Source of the DNA: Chromatiaceae bacterium
Lineage (GTDB): Bacteria; Pseudomonadota; Gammaproteobacteria; Chromatiales; Chromatiaceae
Direction: 5' to 3'
Assembly: GCA_024235415.1 (NCBI GenBank)
Contig: JACKML010000003.1
Span: 186,001 to 250,000 of the forward strand
Length of the DNA: 64,000 nt
The notes beneath the pieces are model-generated. The model did not search any database, was not told the DNA's origin, and was given only the letters and a program-made list of their open reading frames with translations. Shown here piece by piece: positions 7,890 through 16,795 of the stretch; position 1 is the stretch's first letter, and each line of letters starts with the position of its first letter. A program made the translations under genes and the position numbers.

Positions 7890-9167
7890 TTAGCCCTCCG
7901 CTCTGGCAACGCGGTTCACCACCTGAATGGCCTTCAGGGCGGCGCCGGTTGCGTGCTGAACTGCGCGGTTCACATCCAGTGCGTCGGATGCCGAACCCGC
8001 GGCGAACACACCGCCGTTGGCGGCGTCGGGCTCGATGAAGCCCTCGCGGTTGATCACGATGTCGACCGGGAAGTCGCCCTTGGCGACCGACGGTTCCATG
8101 CCGGTGGCGAGTACCACCAGGTCATGGGTGTTCTCATAGCGGTGGTAGCCCTCGGTGTCGACGCCGCGACAGATCGGGTTGCCATCCTTGTCGGTGATCA
8201 CGTTGGCGACCTTCGACTTGACGAACTTGACGTTGTCCATCGCCTTGACCGTCTGGTAGAAGTCCTCGAAACGGTCGATTGCACGGATATCGATGTAATA
8301 GATCGTGACCTGTGCATCGTCGTACGCATCCACCACGTAGTGGGTCTGCTTGAGTGACGCCATGCAGCAGATACGCGAGCAGTGGTACAGGTGATTGCGG
8401 TCACGCGAACCGGCGCACTGGATGAAGGCGACATTCTTCGCCTCCTTGCCGTCCTTGCGCACGATCCTGCCGCCGGTCGGGCCCTTCGGGTCGGCCATGC
8501 GCTCGAATTCGACGTTGGTGATGACGTTGTCGAAGCGGTCGTACCCGTAGGGCTGGATCTTGGCCGCGTCGTACGGCTGCCAGCCGGTGGCCCAGACCAC
8601 GGCGCCCGCCGGGAACTTGATCTCGCGCTCGGTCATCTCGAGATCGACGGCGTCATATTTGCACGCGTCCTTGGCCTTCTGCGCGTCGTCGGTGCCGATG
8701 ATGCGCGGGTCGATCACGTACTGCATCGGATGCGCCATCACATGCGGCAGGTAGGCGCCCTTGCGCTTGGACATGCCGTAGTTGTACTCGTCGTCGAACT
8801 CCGCCTCGACTGCCTTGCCGCAGTCGCCGCAACCGGTACAGTTGTCGTTGACAAAGCGTGGCGCCAGTTTCACCGTCGCGGTATACGCGCCGGCCTCGCC
8901 CTCGATGTTGGTCACCTCGGCCATCGTGATGATGGTCAGGTTCGGGTTCATCTTGGCCCGGCGCTGGTTGATCTCCAGCCCGCAGGTGGGATGACACAAC
9001 TTGGGGAAGTACTTGTACAACTGGCTTACGCGGCCGCCCAGATAGGGGCGCTTTTCAACCAGCACGACCTTTTTCCCGGTCTCGGCGGCCTCGAGCGCGG
9101 CAGTCATGCCACTGATGCCGCCACCGACGACGAGAATGGTCTCGTTGGTGGCTACGACTTCCGTCAT
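7890..9167 (-). CDS. qmoA: Quinone-interacting membrane-bound oxidoreductase subunit QmoA-like
   Basis: A 425-residue flavoprotein when started at the ATG at 9167, which has the ribosome site GGAGG 7-12 bp upstream; the longer open frame up to 9293 lacks one. The FAD motif VVGGGISGM is at residues 13-21, followed by the HdrA-type Cys region CHPTCG (58-63), and a partial iron-sulfur motif CTGCGDC at 110-116. A second nucleotide-binding part includes IQCAGSRD and CSRICCM. Length and motifs fit QmoA. It is the first gene of the operon. No aprBA genes lie in the 9 kb around it, although QmoA is expected to work with APS reductase. Confidence 0.88.
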   Translation of the reverse strand: MTEVVATNETILVVGGGISGMTAALEAAETGKKVVLVEKRPYLGGRVSQLYKYFPKLCHPTCGLEINQRRAKMNPNLTIITMAEVTNIEGEAGAYTATVKLAPRFVNDNCTGCGDCGKAVEAEFDDEYNYGMSKRKGAYLPHVMAHPMQYVIDPRIIGTDDAQKAKDACKYDAVDLEMTEREIKFPAGAVVWATGWQPYDAAKIQPYGYDRFDNVITNVEFERMADPKGPTGGRIVRKDGKEAKNVAFIQCAGSRDRNHLYHCSRICCMASLKQTHYVVDAYDDAQVTIYYIDIRAIDRFEDFYQTVKAMDNVKFVKSKVANVITDKDGNPICRGVDTEGYHRYENTHDLVVLATGMEPSVAKGDFPVDIVINREGFIEPDAANGGVFAAGSASDALDVNRAVQHATGAALKAIQVVNRVARAEG

Positions 9168-9544
9168 GGATAGTCCTCCGTCGCGGATAGTGATGAATCT
9201 CGTTCGCCTGTTTTCGGCTGTGGCCGAGATCGGCGGAAAGGCCCGAGGGCCTGGAATTCTTTCTCTTGACGACCGGCGCAAGCATGCAGGCACCGGGCAT
9301 TTTCAGGGATCGCCAACGATACTCCCGTTGGCCGCCCATCGCTATGCGCCAACAATCGAATTTTCCGATGCACTAATAGATGCGGCGTATATATCTAATG
9401 TTGTGGTGCCAATGCGCTGGGCGGTGGATCCGCAGTCTGGGCCGGGCAGGTGGTTGCCCCGCATACCCCGTGGTTGCTTCGTTGTGCGTCGCTGGTTAGC
9501 CTTCGGCGGCGCTACACCAGGCGAGAAGAAAAGGGGCCATTGCG
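9168..9544. promoter_or_regulatory. Divergent intergenic region between qmoA and the CbbQ-like gene
   Basis: This 377-bp non-coding stretch separates the sulfur-oxidation operon (minus) from the CbbQ-like gene (plus) and must hold both promoters. An AT-rich patch at about 9355-9405 is the most promoter-like part. I could not place convincing -35/-10 hexamers or an operator. No gene is seen in it. Confidence 0.4.
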
Positions 9545-10363
9545 TTGACAGACACCGCTGAGATCCATCGTCCGGAAGACAATTTCATCACCGAAGAACC
9601 GTTCTACCAGCCGGTTGGCGACGAAATCACGGTGTTCGAGGCGGCCTACCGCAACCACCTTCCAGTGTTGCTGAAGGGGCCCACGGGCTGTGGCAAGACG
9701 CGTTTCATGGAGCACATGGCGTGGCGGCTGCAGCGGCCGTTGATCACTGTCTCGTGTCACGATGACCTCACCGCCTCCGACCTGGTCGGTCGCTTTCTGG
9801 TGAAAGGCGGTGAGACCGTGTGGGTGGACGGCCCGCTTGCCCGGTCGGTGCGGGTCGGCGCGATCTGTTACCTCGACGAAGTGGTCGAGGCGCGCAAGGA
9901 CACGACAGTGGTGATCCACCCGCTGGCCGACGACCGGCGCGTGTTGCCGATGGAGAAACTGGGGGAGCTGGTCGAGGCAGCGCCAGGGTTCTGTCTGGCG
10001 ATGTCTTACAACCCGGGCTATCAATCGGTGCTCAAGGATCTGAAGCAGTCGACCCGGCAGCGATTTGTCGCGCTGGAGTTCGATTACCCGGATGCTCACC
10101 TCGAGCAGCGCATCATCGAGCGCGAGTCCGGGGTGGATGGCGACCTCGCGGCCCTCCTGGTCCGGTTCGCCCATATGACCCGCAACCTCAAGGGTCAGGG
10201 GCTGGACGAAGGGGCCTCTACCCGCCTGCTGGTGCATGCGGCGAAACTGATCCACTCCGGGGTCGATCCTGTCGTCGCCTGCCGGGCCTCGGTTGCGCAG
10301 GCGCTGACCGACGATCGCGACATGCTGGTGGCGGTCAACGAGCTTTCGTCGTCGCTGTTCTGA
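9545..10363 (+). CDS. cbbQ: CbbQ/NirQ/NorQ-type AAA+ ATPase
   Basis: A 272-residue AAA+ ATPase of the MoxR branch. Walker A is GPTGCGKT at residues 45-52, Walker B ICYLDE at 107-112, and sensor 1 lies in the MSYNPGYQ segment. The family remodels partner enzymes together with a VWA protein: CbbQ-CbbO reactivates inhibited Rubisco, NorQ-NorD matures nitric-oxide reductase. A NorD/CbbO homologue is encoded at 14.4-16.6 kb on the same strand, and the autotrophic, sulfur-oxidising setting favours the CbbQ reading; no nor genes are seen. The start is TTG at 9545 with an AAGGGG ribosome site. Four genes rather than none separate it from its partner, which is unusual. Confidence 0.82.
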   Translation: MTDTAEIHRPEDNFITEEPFYQPVGDEITVFEAAYRNHLPVLLKGPTGCGKTRFMEHMAWRLQRPLITVSCHDDLTASDLVGRFLVKGGETVWVDGPLARSVRVGAICYLDEVVEARKDTTVVIHPLADDRRVLPMEKLGELVEAAPGFCLAMSYNPGYQSVLKDLKQSTRQRFVALEFDYPDAHLEQRIIERESGVDGDLAALLVRFAHMTRNLKGQGLDEGASTRLLVHAAKLIHSGVDPVVACRASVAQALTDDRDMLVAVNELSSSLF

Positions 10364-10566
10364 CTGGTGTCCCGGTGCGGTTCTTCAAGGAAGAGAGCGT
10401 GCGGCCGCCAACAATGGCAGTATCTGGCAGTGCATTGACGGCGTCGATTCATGAGCGGCATCACGGACGCATTGGCGAAATCTGCCAGAATTCATTCAGC
10501 CATGCTGCGTATGCACTGCGTTTTGCCCCGGCTCTTCCGGGTGGACATCGATTGAGAGAGCAGACG

Positions 10567-10983
10567 ATGAGATTGCCGCATCAGACCGGTTTAACCCTGA
10601 TCGAGATCATGATCGCGGTCGCGATTCTGGCGATCATATCGGCGATCGCGATCCCCCTTTACCAGGGTTATGTCACCGAGGCGCGTTTCGGTACGGCGGC
10701 GAAAGACGTCAGTCAGGCACAACTGATACTCGACGACCTGGCGGCGGACCGCAATCTCGTTGCGCTGGACGGCAACAACGAGGACGAACGCGGACTGTAC
10801 CTGCGTGCCGGGCAGATCGAGCTGGGCGATCCCGCAAGTACGCCGGCAGGCACGACACCCTGGCTCGACCCCTGGGGCAATATCTACCGCTATCGACGCG
10901 CCGACAACAGCACCCAGGACTACATCCTGTACAGCCGGGGTGAAGACGCCGCCAGTTCTGCGGACGACGTCCACAAGCACTGA
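10567..10983 (+). CDS. GspG-like type II pseudopilin / type IV pilin-like protein
   Basis: A 138-residue prepilin. After a short basic leader MRLPHQTG comes the processing motif TG|LTLIE with Glu at +5, then a hydrophobic helix (IMIAVAILAIISAIAIPLY). The C-terminal DPWGNIYRY and the Asp/Ser-rich SRGEDAASSADDV resemble the calcium-binding end of GspG, the major pseudopilin of type II secretion. The ATG at 10567 is chosen because it places the leader correctly; longer in-frame extensions upstream are artefacts. No other gsp or pil gene is adjacent, so it is an orphan here; a minor-pilin role is an alternative. Confidence 0.8.
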   Translation: MRLPHQTGLTLIEIMIAVAILAIISAIAIPLYQGYVTEARFGTAAKDVSQAQLILDDLAADRNLVALDGNNEDERGLYLRAGQIELGDPASTPAGTTPWLDPWGNIYRYRRADNSTQDYILYSRGEDAASSADDVHKH

Positions 10984-11225
10984 GGTGCGGCCGCCTGACG
11001 CGGCACTGTCCCCGATTCCCGTCATGACTCTGGCGGAGCCCTTCCTGCCCGGTCGCTTGCCCGGCGACGCCCGGGTTTTCCCCGCGTAAATCCGCTTTTT
11101 CTCAGCGCAGAGGCTACGGTTGCCCGGGTTGGCCTTCCTGTGCGCAAAAAAAATGCTGCTCCGAATTAACAAATGGGCTATGTTTGAGTGGCTTACGTAA
11201 TATTCATGATGATTTGGGAGAGGTG

Positions 11226-12089
11226 ATGCCTGTAACTGCGCTGTTCATGCGGCTGCTGATCGTGGCAGTTCCGATGGCAGTCCATGCAGGCAGTGCACGG
11301 ATGGAGCTGATGGTGGCCCCTGGCATCGTGGCCGAGGCCGAGTACTGGCCGGGCGAGGCCGACCTGCCGGCGGTACTGCTGTTGCACGGGTTTCTGGCGA
11401 CCCGCGAATTTCCGACGATCCACCGGCTGTCCGAGGCCCTCGCCGGCGAGGGTTTCAGCGTACTTGCACCGACGTTGTCGCTGGGTATGAGCCGGCGTCG
11501 GCAGAGCGTGGCCTGTGAGGCCATCCATACGCATTCCATGGAGCAGGACGTGGCCGAGCTGCGTACCTGGACCCGTTGGCTGACCGAACGCACTGGCAAG
11601 GCCCCGGTGGTGATCGGACACAGTGTGGGCGGCGTGCAATTGACCGCGATGCTTGACGCAGACCGAGACCTGAAGATTGCGCGGGCAGTACTGGTCAGCC
11701 TCTCGTACTTCGGTGAGGAACAGGGGCCCGACGAAGCCGGGTTCCTGCGAGCACGGGCCACTACCGACCAGACGCTTGCCGCAGATGCGATGTACCGGTA
11801 CTCGCTGAGTTACTGCAAGACCTATGTCACCACCCCGTCGAACCTGCTTTCGTACCTGAAGTGGGACAAGGAGCGGCTGATGTTCGCACTGACCGGCAGC
11901 GAGGTGCCGGTGACCGTGATTTACGGCGATCGGGACGAGCGCATCGACAAGGGGTGGATCGAGACCCTGCGTACGGGACGCGTGGCGGTTCGCCCCGTGG
12001 CCGGCGCAAACCATTTTTTTGACCTTGCGCATGAGTTTGATCTGCTGGACGAGGTACTCAGTGTGATTACAGAGGGCAGCCATGGCTGA
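11226..12089 (+). CDS. Exported alpha/beta-hydrolase, function unknown
   Basis: A 287-residue protein with a signal peptide (MPVTALFMRLLIVAVPMAVHAGSA). It has the hydrolase-fold features LLHGFL (oxyanion-side strand), the nucleophile elbow GHSVGG with the catalytic Ser, a late Asp in IYGDRDE and a His in GANHFFD. A ribosome site GGGAG sits 5-9 bp upstream of the ATG at 11226. Its last 8 bp overlap the GGDEF/EAL gene, so the two are probably co-expressed. Substrate is unknown; esterase or peptidase activity is possible. Confidence 0.75.
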   Translation: MPVTALFMRLLIVAVPMAVHAGSARMELMVAPGIVAEAEYWPGEADLPAVLLLHGFLATREFPTIHRLSEALAGEGFSVLAPTLSLGMSRRRQSVACEAIHTHSMEQDVAELRTWTRWLTERTGKAPVVIGHSVGGVQLTAMLDADRDLKIARAVLVSLSYFGEEQGPDEAGFLRARATTDQTLAADAMYRYSLSYCKTYVTTPSNLLSYLKWDKERLMFALTGSEVPVTVIYGDRDERIDKGWIETLRTGRVAVRPVAGANHFFDLAHEFDLLDEVLSVITEGSHG

Positions 12090-14355
12090 TTCGAGGCGTG
12101 GACTTTCCATCAGCAGCTACGCGCTGATCATGGTCGCCCTGGTGGTGGTGGCGTTCGTTGCATACGGATTGTTCACCTACCGGGAGTTCCAGCGTGTGCA
12201 CGCCGACATGGAGGCCACCGCTCATGCGGCGGCAAGGGACGAGTTGCGGCTGGTCATGGAACGCATGTTGCGCGAGTCGGAAGAGATGGCCGATCGATTC
12301 GCCCAATGGGAGGAAGTCAGCCAGCAACTGGACGTACCCAGGTACTACGCCTATTGGCGCAGCTACCGGATGTTCAATCACAGTGTGTTGCCAGACTACG
12401 TGACGGATGCCGAGGTTTACGACCGTGACGGCGTCGCGTTGGCCAAGCTCGATGTCAACGAGCTGCCGAGCCAGATCGGGATGCCGCTCCCCCCGGCCTA
12501 TGTCGATTACTCGGCCACCGAGCCGGCGTTGCTGGTGTTTCGCGCGGTACCGGCAATTGCCGGCGAGGCAAAGGCGCGGCCACGCGGATATGTCGGGGTG
12601 CGCATCGGCCTGCTGAAGCAGCTGCGTGAGAACCGCGTGTACCGGTACATCGATCCGCAGACGATCGGCTTTGCCCCGGCGGGCAAGGCCACGATTACCT
12701 GGGCCGAGTTGCAGGCCGCCGCGCAGTTCACGGTGCGTGAGAACCCGATGAGCAAATCGGTATCGGGACTTCTGTCCGGCGCCATTGCCAATCTCAGCGT
12801 CATCCTGGGGATCTTCGCGTTGCTGCTGTTTCCCGCGTTGGTGTTTCTTATCGTGCGCCCCTTGCGTGCGATCTCTGCGCATATCGACCGTTTGAAAAGC
12901 AGTCCCGGTGGCCTGATGCTGGACAACCTGGCGGGGGTCCTGCCGATCGCCGAGACCGAAAAGATCCGTGAGTCGCTCAATGAGTATCAGAACCGCCTGA
13001 TCGATGTGCACAGCAGCCTGGAAGAGAAGAGCGAGGAGCTGTGGACCATGGCGCATCACGATGCGCTGACCGGGGCGAAGAATCGCCGCGCCTTCGATGA
13101 ATTCATGCAGAACCTGCCTGCACTGCTTGGCGAGCGCGATATCGGGGTCTGTTTCGCGCTGTTCGACGTCAATCACTTCAAGGCGATCAATGATTCCTAC
13201 GGACACAGCGTCGGTGACAAGGTGCTCAATGTGATCGCCGGACGCATTGCCTCGGTATTGCGCCGTGGCGAGGAACTGTTTCGTATCGGCGGCGACGAGT
13301 TCGCGGTGGTTCTGATGGAGTGTGACGAGACGTCCGCCCTGCGTATCGCCGAGCGTTGCCACGAAAAGATCGTCGGCTACGATTTCAGCAGGCTGGGTAT
13401 CCGCGAGCCATTGCGTATCAGTGCCGGACTGGCGTCGGCACGGGTGGACGATATTGACGACCTGCAGAACCTGCAGTGGAAGGCCGATGTGGCGATGTAC
13501 CGGGCGAAACGTCCGGGGCATGCCAATGTGGTCATGTTCACCGAGGCCCTGGCGCGCGATTCCGAGGGTCTGTTCTCGAGCTGGGTCAACACGGCGGTGT
13601 ACGACGCCGTGGTGTACGGCAAGGGGCTGCTGATGCATTACCAGCCGATCGTCGAGCTGGACAGCGGCCGGATCTGTCACTACGAGGCACTGGTGCGTAT
13701 CGAACAGGACGGCGAGGTGATCATGCCTTCGAACATCTTCCCGGTCGTCGAGGCGCGGCGTCTGGAGGTCGAGCTCGATCGCGCGGTACTTCGCAGGGTG
13801 CTGGCGGATCTTCGCGGCGGCAAGGTGCAGCTCGGTACCGGTGTCTCGATCAACCTCTCCGGGCCGTCAGTGGTGCACGATCAGGTTTGTACCTGGTTCG
13901 AGGACTTCAAGCCGCTGTTGAAGGACTATCGGGTGATGATCGAGGTGACGGAAACGGCGTTGATTACCCAGATCGGGCTGGCCAATGAAAACCTGACGCG
14001 TCTGCAGCGACTCGGCTTCGAGATCGCGCTGGATGATTTTGGCAGTGGCTACTCGTCAGTCCGCTATCTCGCCAGCATGCCGGTCGATGCCGTGAAGTTC
14101 GATATCAGCCTGGTGCATGGCCTGCAGGACGACACCCAGCGGGTCATGGTGACGCATCTGGCGCAGATGATCCTCGAGGCGGGTCATCAGCTGGTCGCCG
14201 AGGGTATCGAGGATGTGGCTACGCTGGAGGCGGCGAAGGCGGCGGGATTTTCCCGTGGCCAGGGTTATCTGCTGGGTCGGCCGGCGGAGCACGCGAAGCG
14301 CGCGAAGGTCGTGTTCGACAATGTCGCCGTGTTCCCGTCCGATCGCCGGGCCTGA
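12082..14355 (+). CDS. GGDEF-EAL c-di-GMP turnover protein with N-terminal CHASE-type sensor
   Basis: A 757-residue membrane protein. One N-terminal helix (about 10-30), a periplasmic sensor resembling CHASE4 (about 35-225), a second helix (about 238-260) and a linker precede the GGDEF domain (about 325-490, signature GGDEF at 403-407) and the EAL domain (about 505-745, EAL at 535). Both look catalytically intact: EAL carries NLSG, EVTE, DDFGSGYS, KFD and AEGIE. The GGDEF inhibitory site is RRGE where RxxD is usual, so product inhibition may be weakened. It is probably co-translated with the upstream hydrolase and could set c-di-GMP for the PilZ and PilU functions elsewhere in the window. Confidence 0.9.
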   Translation: MADSRRGLSISSYALIMVALVVVAFVAYGLFTYREFQRVHADMEATAHAAARDELRLVMERMLRESEEMADRFAQWEEVSQQLDVPRYYAYWRSYRMFNHSVLPDYVTDAEVYDRDGVALAKLDVNELPSQIGMPLPPAYVDYSATEPALLVFRAVPAIAGEAKARPRGYVGVRIGLLKQLRENRVYRYIDPQTIGFAPAGKATITWAELQAAAQFTVRENPMSKSVSGLLSGAIANLSVILGIFALLLFPALVFLIVRPLRAISAHIDRLKSSPGGLMLDNLAGVLPIAETEKIRESLNEYQNRLIDVHSSLEEKSEELWTMAHHDALTGAKNRRAFDEFMQNLPALLGERDIGVCFALFDVNHFKAINDSYGHSVGDKVLNVIAGRIASVLRRGEELFRIGGDEFAVVLMECDETSALRIAERCHEKIVGYDFSRLGIREPLRISAGLASARVDDIDDLQNLQWKADVAMYRAKRPGHANVVMFTEALARDSEGLFSSWVNTAVYDAVVYGKGLLMHYQPIVELDSGRICHYEALVRIEQDGEVIMPSNIFPVVEARRLEVELDRAVLRRVLADLRGGKVQLGTGVSINLSGPSVVHDQVCTWFEDFKPLLKDYRVMIEVTETALITQIGLANENLTRLQRLGFEIALDDFGSGYSSVRYLASMPVDAVKFDISLVHGLQDDTQRVMVTHLAQMILEAGHQLVAEGIEDVATLEAAKAAGFSRGQGYLLGRPAEHAKRAKVVFDNVAVFPSDRRA

Positions 14356-14434
14356 GGCGACGGGACGGCACGCGGCATCCCGCCTTCTACGCCGCAATGT
14401 GTGCGGTTGACCCGGTGACGTCCACCGCATAGCG

Positions 14435-16636
14435 TTGCGTACCTGCAAGCGGGGCGTGGGCATATCGCGACGCGACGCCAAGCTGGGTCCCCTTTCCAAT
14501 GATTGTCACCGCAAGCCGTTGAACCGTTCAGCACTCGACCACGCAACCATCCTTGCGCACCTCGACGAATTTCTCGAGGTCGAGTTCACGTTCATCCATA
14601 CCGACAGGCTGGCCGAGTCCCTTGCCGGCATGCCGCGCGAGCGACAGGATTTCATTCTGCAGTGGACCCGGCGGGCCGCGGCGACCAACACCGAGCTGGC
14701 GTTTCAGTTCGCCAGCCGGGCGCAGGAGGCATTGAGCGAGGTCGAGCCCGAGGTGGTGTCTGCATGGTGCCTGCATGCGATGGACAGCTACGACCGCGCC
14801 GGCCTGCAGGCCGCCATGGCGGTGATTCGCGATCTCGACGGCTTCCTGCTCGTCGGTCATCAGCGCGCTGCCGGGTCTGTGTACGAGGAGGCGGTACCGA
14901 TACTTCGGCCTTTCGTGCAGGGTCTGGAAGGTCGGCGCCTGAAGATCGAGTCCGGGGAGTTCGCCTGGACCGACGGCGAGGTCCTGTATCTGCCCGAGAT
15001 TGTCGCGCGCCTCGACAACCGTGCCGATAATTTTCAACTGTTCAAGTCGATCGTCGCGCATCTGTGGGCGCAGACCCGCTATGGCACGCTAAATGTCAAC
15101 CTGGTTGAGTTTCTCGACCGGTTCCCTCGCGCGGAGCACGCCCAGGCCGTGTTTCATGCGCTCGAGACGCTGCGCCTGGACGCGCTGATCGGCGCCGGGT
15201 TGCCGGGGCTGCGCCGGCGCATGCGGGCGCTCAGCGTCTCACTTGGCGATGCTCCGTTGGGGCCGGAGTGGGCCGCGGCAGCCCGGGAACTGTCGCGCGT
15301 CGACGCGCGCGTCGAGGACAGCCTGCGCTGGGTCGGGCAGCTCTATGACGGCCCTGCACCGCCGCCGCGCTGCTACCAGGGCCAGCTGAACCCGCCTGCT
15401 GCATGGTCTGCCCGTTTGCGTCGGCTCGATCGTGACAAGGCGCGTCTGCGAGAGAGCCTGCGTGTCATTGCCAACGAGATTGCCGAGGGGCGTGCGGACC
15501 ATGCCCCGCCGGAGCGCTTCGACGTCGAGCAGGCGGAGAATGACGCGCAGGCCGGCGCCCTGCAGGTCGAAGTCACGCTCTCCGAGCAACCGCTGCCGAT
15601 CCCCGACAAGGTGCGCGAGCAGTTGCTGTCGATCCTGCTCGACCTCGGTGAGATCCCACCTGAATACCTGACGCCTGCCGGCGAAGGTGAATACGATCCG
15701 GGCCTGTTCGAGGAGTCCTCGCCCAATCCGGAGGATGTCTGGGGCGGCACCTACCACGAGGAAGGGGCTTTTCTGTACAACGAATGGGACGTGGCGCGGC
15801 AGTCGCACAAGAAGAACTGGTGCGTACTGCGCGAGATCGACGTGCAGCCCGGTGACACCGCGTTTCACCGGGCAACCCTTGGCAAATATGCCGGCTTTGT
15901 ACGGTCGCTCCGCCGTACCTTCGAGATCCTGCGTGGCGAGGACCGGATGCTGCGGCAGCGCAGTGACGGTGAGGATATCGATATCGATGCGCTGGTCGAG
16001 GCCTGGGGCGATGTGCATAGCGGGCTGGAGATGACCGACCGCGTGTTTACCCGGATGCACAAGGAAGAGCGCAACATCGCGGTGATGTTCATGGTCGATA
16101 TGTCCGGATCGACCCGTGGCTGGATCAACGAGGCGGAGCGTGAGGCCCTGATCCTGCTGGCCGAGGCGTTGAACACCCTGGGTGACCGCTACGCGATCTA
16201 CGGCTTCTCCGGCTGGACGCGTAAACGCTGCGAGGCGTTTCGGGTAAAGGACTTCGACGATCCCTGGGACGAAACGGTGATCGGTCGGGTATGCGGTATC
16301 GAGCCGAAGGACTACACCCGCATGGGGGCGCCGATCCGCCACCTGGCACAGAAACTCAAGCAGGTCGAAGCCAGGACCAAGCTGCTGGTGACCCTGTCCG
16401 ATGGCAAGCCGGACGATTACGACCTGGAATACCGCGGGGAGTACGGTATAGAAGATACGCGCCAGGCGCTCTATGAAGCGCGTCGCGAGGGGATACACGC
16501 GTACTGCATCACCATCGATCGCGAGGGCCAGGATTATCTGCCGCACATGTACGGCGCCGCCAATTACACGGTCCTCGACGATGTAGCCAAGCTGCCTACC
16601 CGGATTTCCGATATCTACCGTCGAATCACCAGCTGA
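14435..16636 (+). CDS. cbbO: CbbO/NorD-type VWA-domain protein
   Basis: A large protein (733 residues from the first possible TTG at 14435; 705 from a TTG at 14519, and conserved sequence begins near there at HLDEFLEVEF). The C-terminal VWA domain (about 545-733) shows the metal-ion-dependent adhesion motif MVDMSGSTRG and TLSDGKPDDYD, and the end LPTRISDIYRRI is typical of CbbO/NorD. With the ATPase CbbQ it would bind and remodel inhibited Rubisco. The partner gene lies 4 kb upstream on the same strand. NorD of the NO reductase system is the alternative; no nor or cbbLS/cbbM genes are in view to decide. Confidence 0.82.
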   Translation: MRTCKRGVGISRRDAKLGPLSNDCHRKPLNRSALDHATILAHLDEFLEVEFTFIHTDRLAESLAGMPRERQDFILQWTRRAAATNTELAFQFASRAQEALSEVEPEVVSAWCLHAMDSYDRAGLQAAMAVIRDLDGFLLVGHQRAAGSVYEEAVPILRPFVQGLEGRRLKIESGEFAWTDGEVLYLPEIVARLDNRADNFQLFKSIVAHLWAQTRYGTLNVNLVEFLDRFPRAEHAQAVFHALETLRLDALIGAGLPGLRRRMRALSVSLGDAPLGPEWAAAARELSRVDARVEDSLRWVGQLYDGPAPPPRCYQGQLNPPAAWSARLRRLDRDKARLRESLRVIANEIAEGRADHAPPERFDVEQAENDAQAGALQVEVTLSEQPLPIPDKVREQLLSILLDLGEIPPEYLTPAGEGEYDPGLFEESSPNPEDVWGGTYHEEGAFLYNEWDVARQSHKKNWCVLREIDVQPGDTAFHRATLGKYAGFVRSLRRTFEILRGEDRMLRQRSDGEDIDIDALVEAWGDVHSGLEMTDRVFTRMHKEERNIAVMFMVDMSGSTRGWINEAEREALILLAEALNTLGDRYAIYGFSGWTRKRCEAFRVKDFDDPWDETVIGRVCGIEPKDYTRMGAPIRHLAQKLKQVEARTKLLVTLSDGKPDDYDLEYRGEYGIEDTRQALYEARREGIHAYCITIDREGQDYLPHMYGAANYTVLDDVAKLPTRISDIYRRITS

Positions 16637-16795
16637 TCGGGAATCTCCGCATTGCAATCACCGTCGTGCCTTGGCAACCTCTGCCCAGCCGTCGCCGTCG
16701 GGGGCCGGTCGTCGGGCGCCATCGAGCGTCCTGTCCGGCACGACAATAGAAGCCCGATACAAAGGCCGCCGGTTCACATCCACAGGGGGAATCCA

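Noticed and set aside
12067..13680. Minus-strand frame of 537 codons opposite the GGDEF-EAL gene
   Set aside because: The plus strand has clear GGDEF and EAL motifs; the other strand has no recognisable features.
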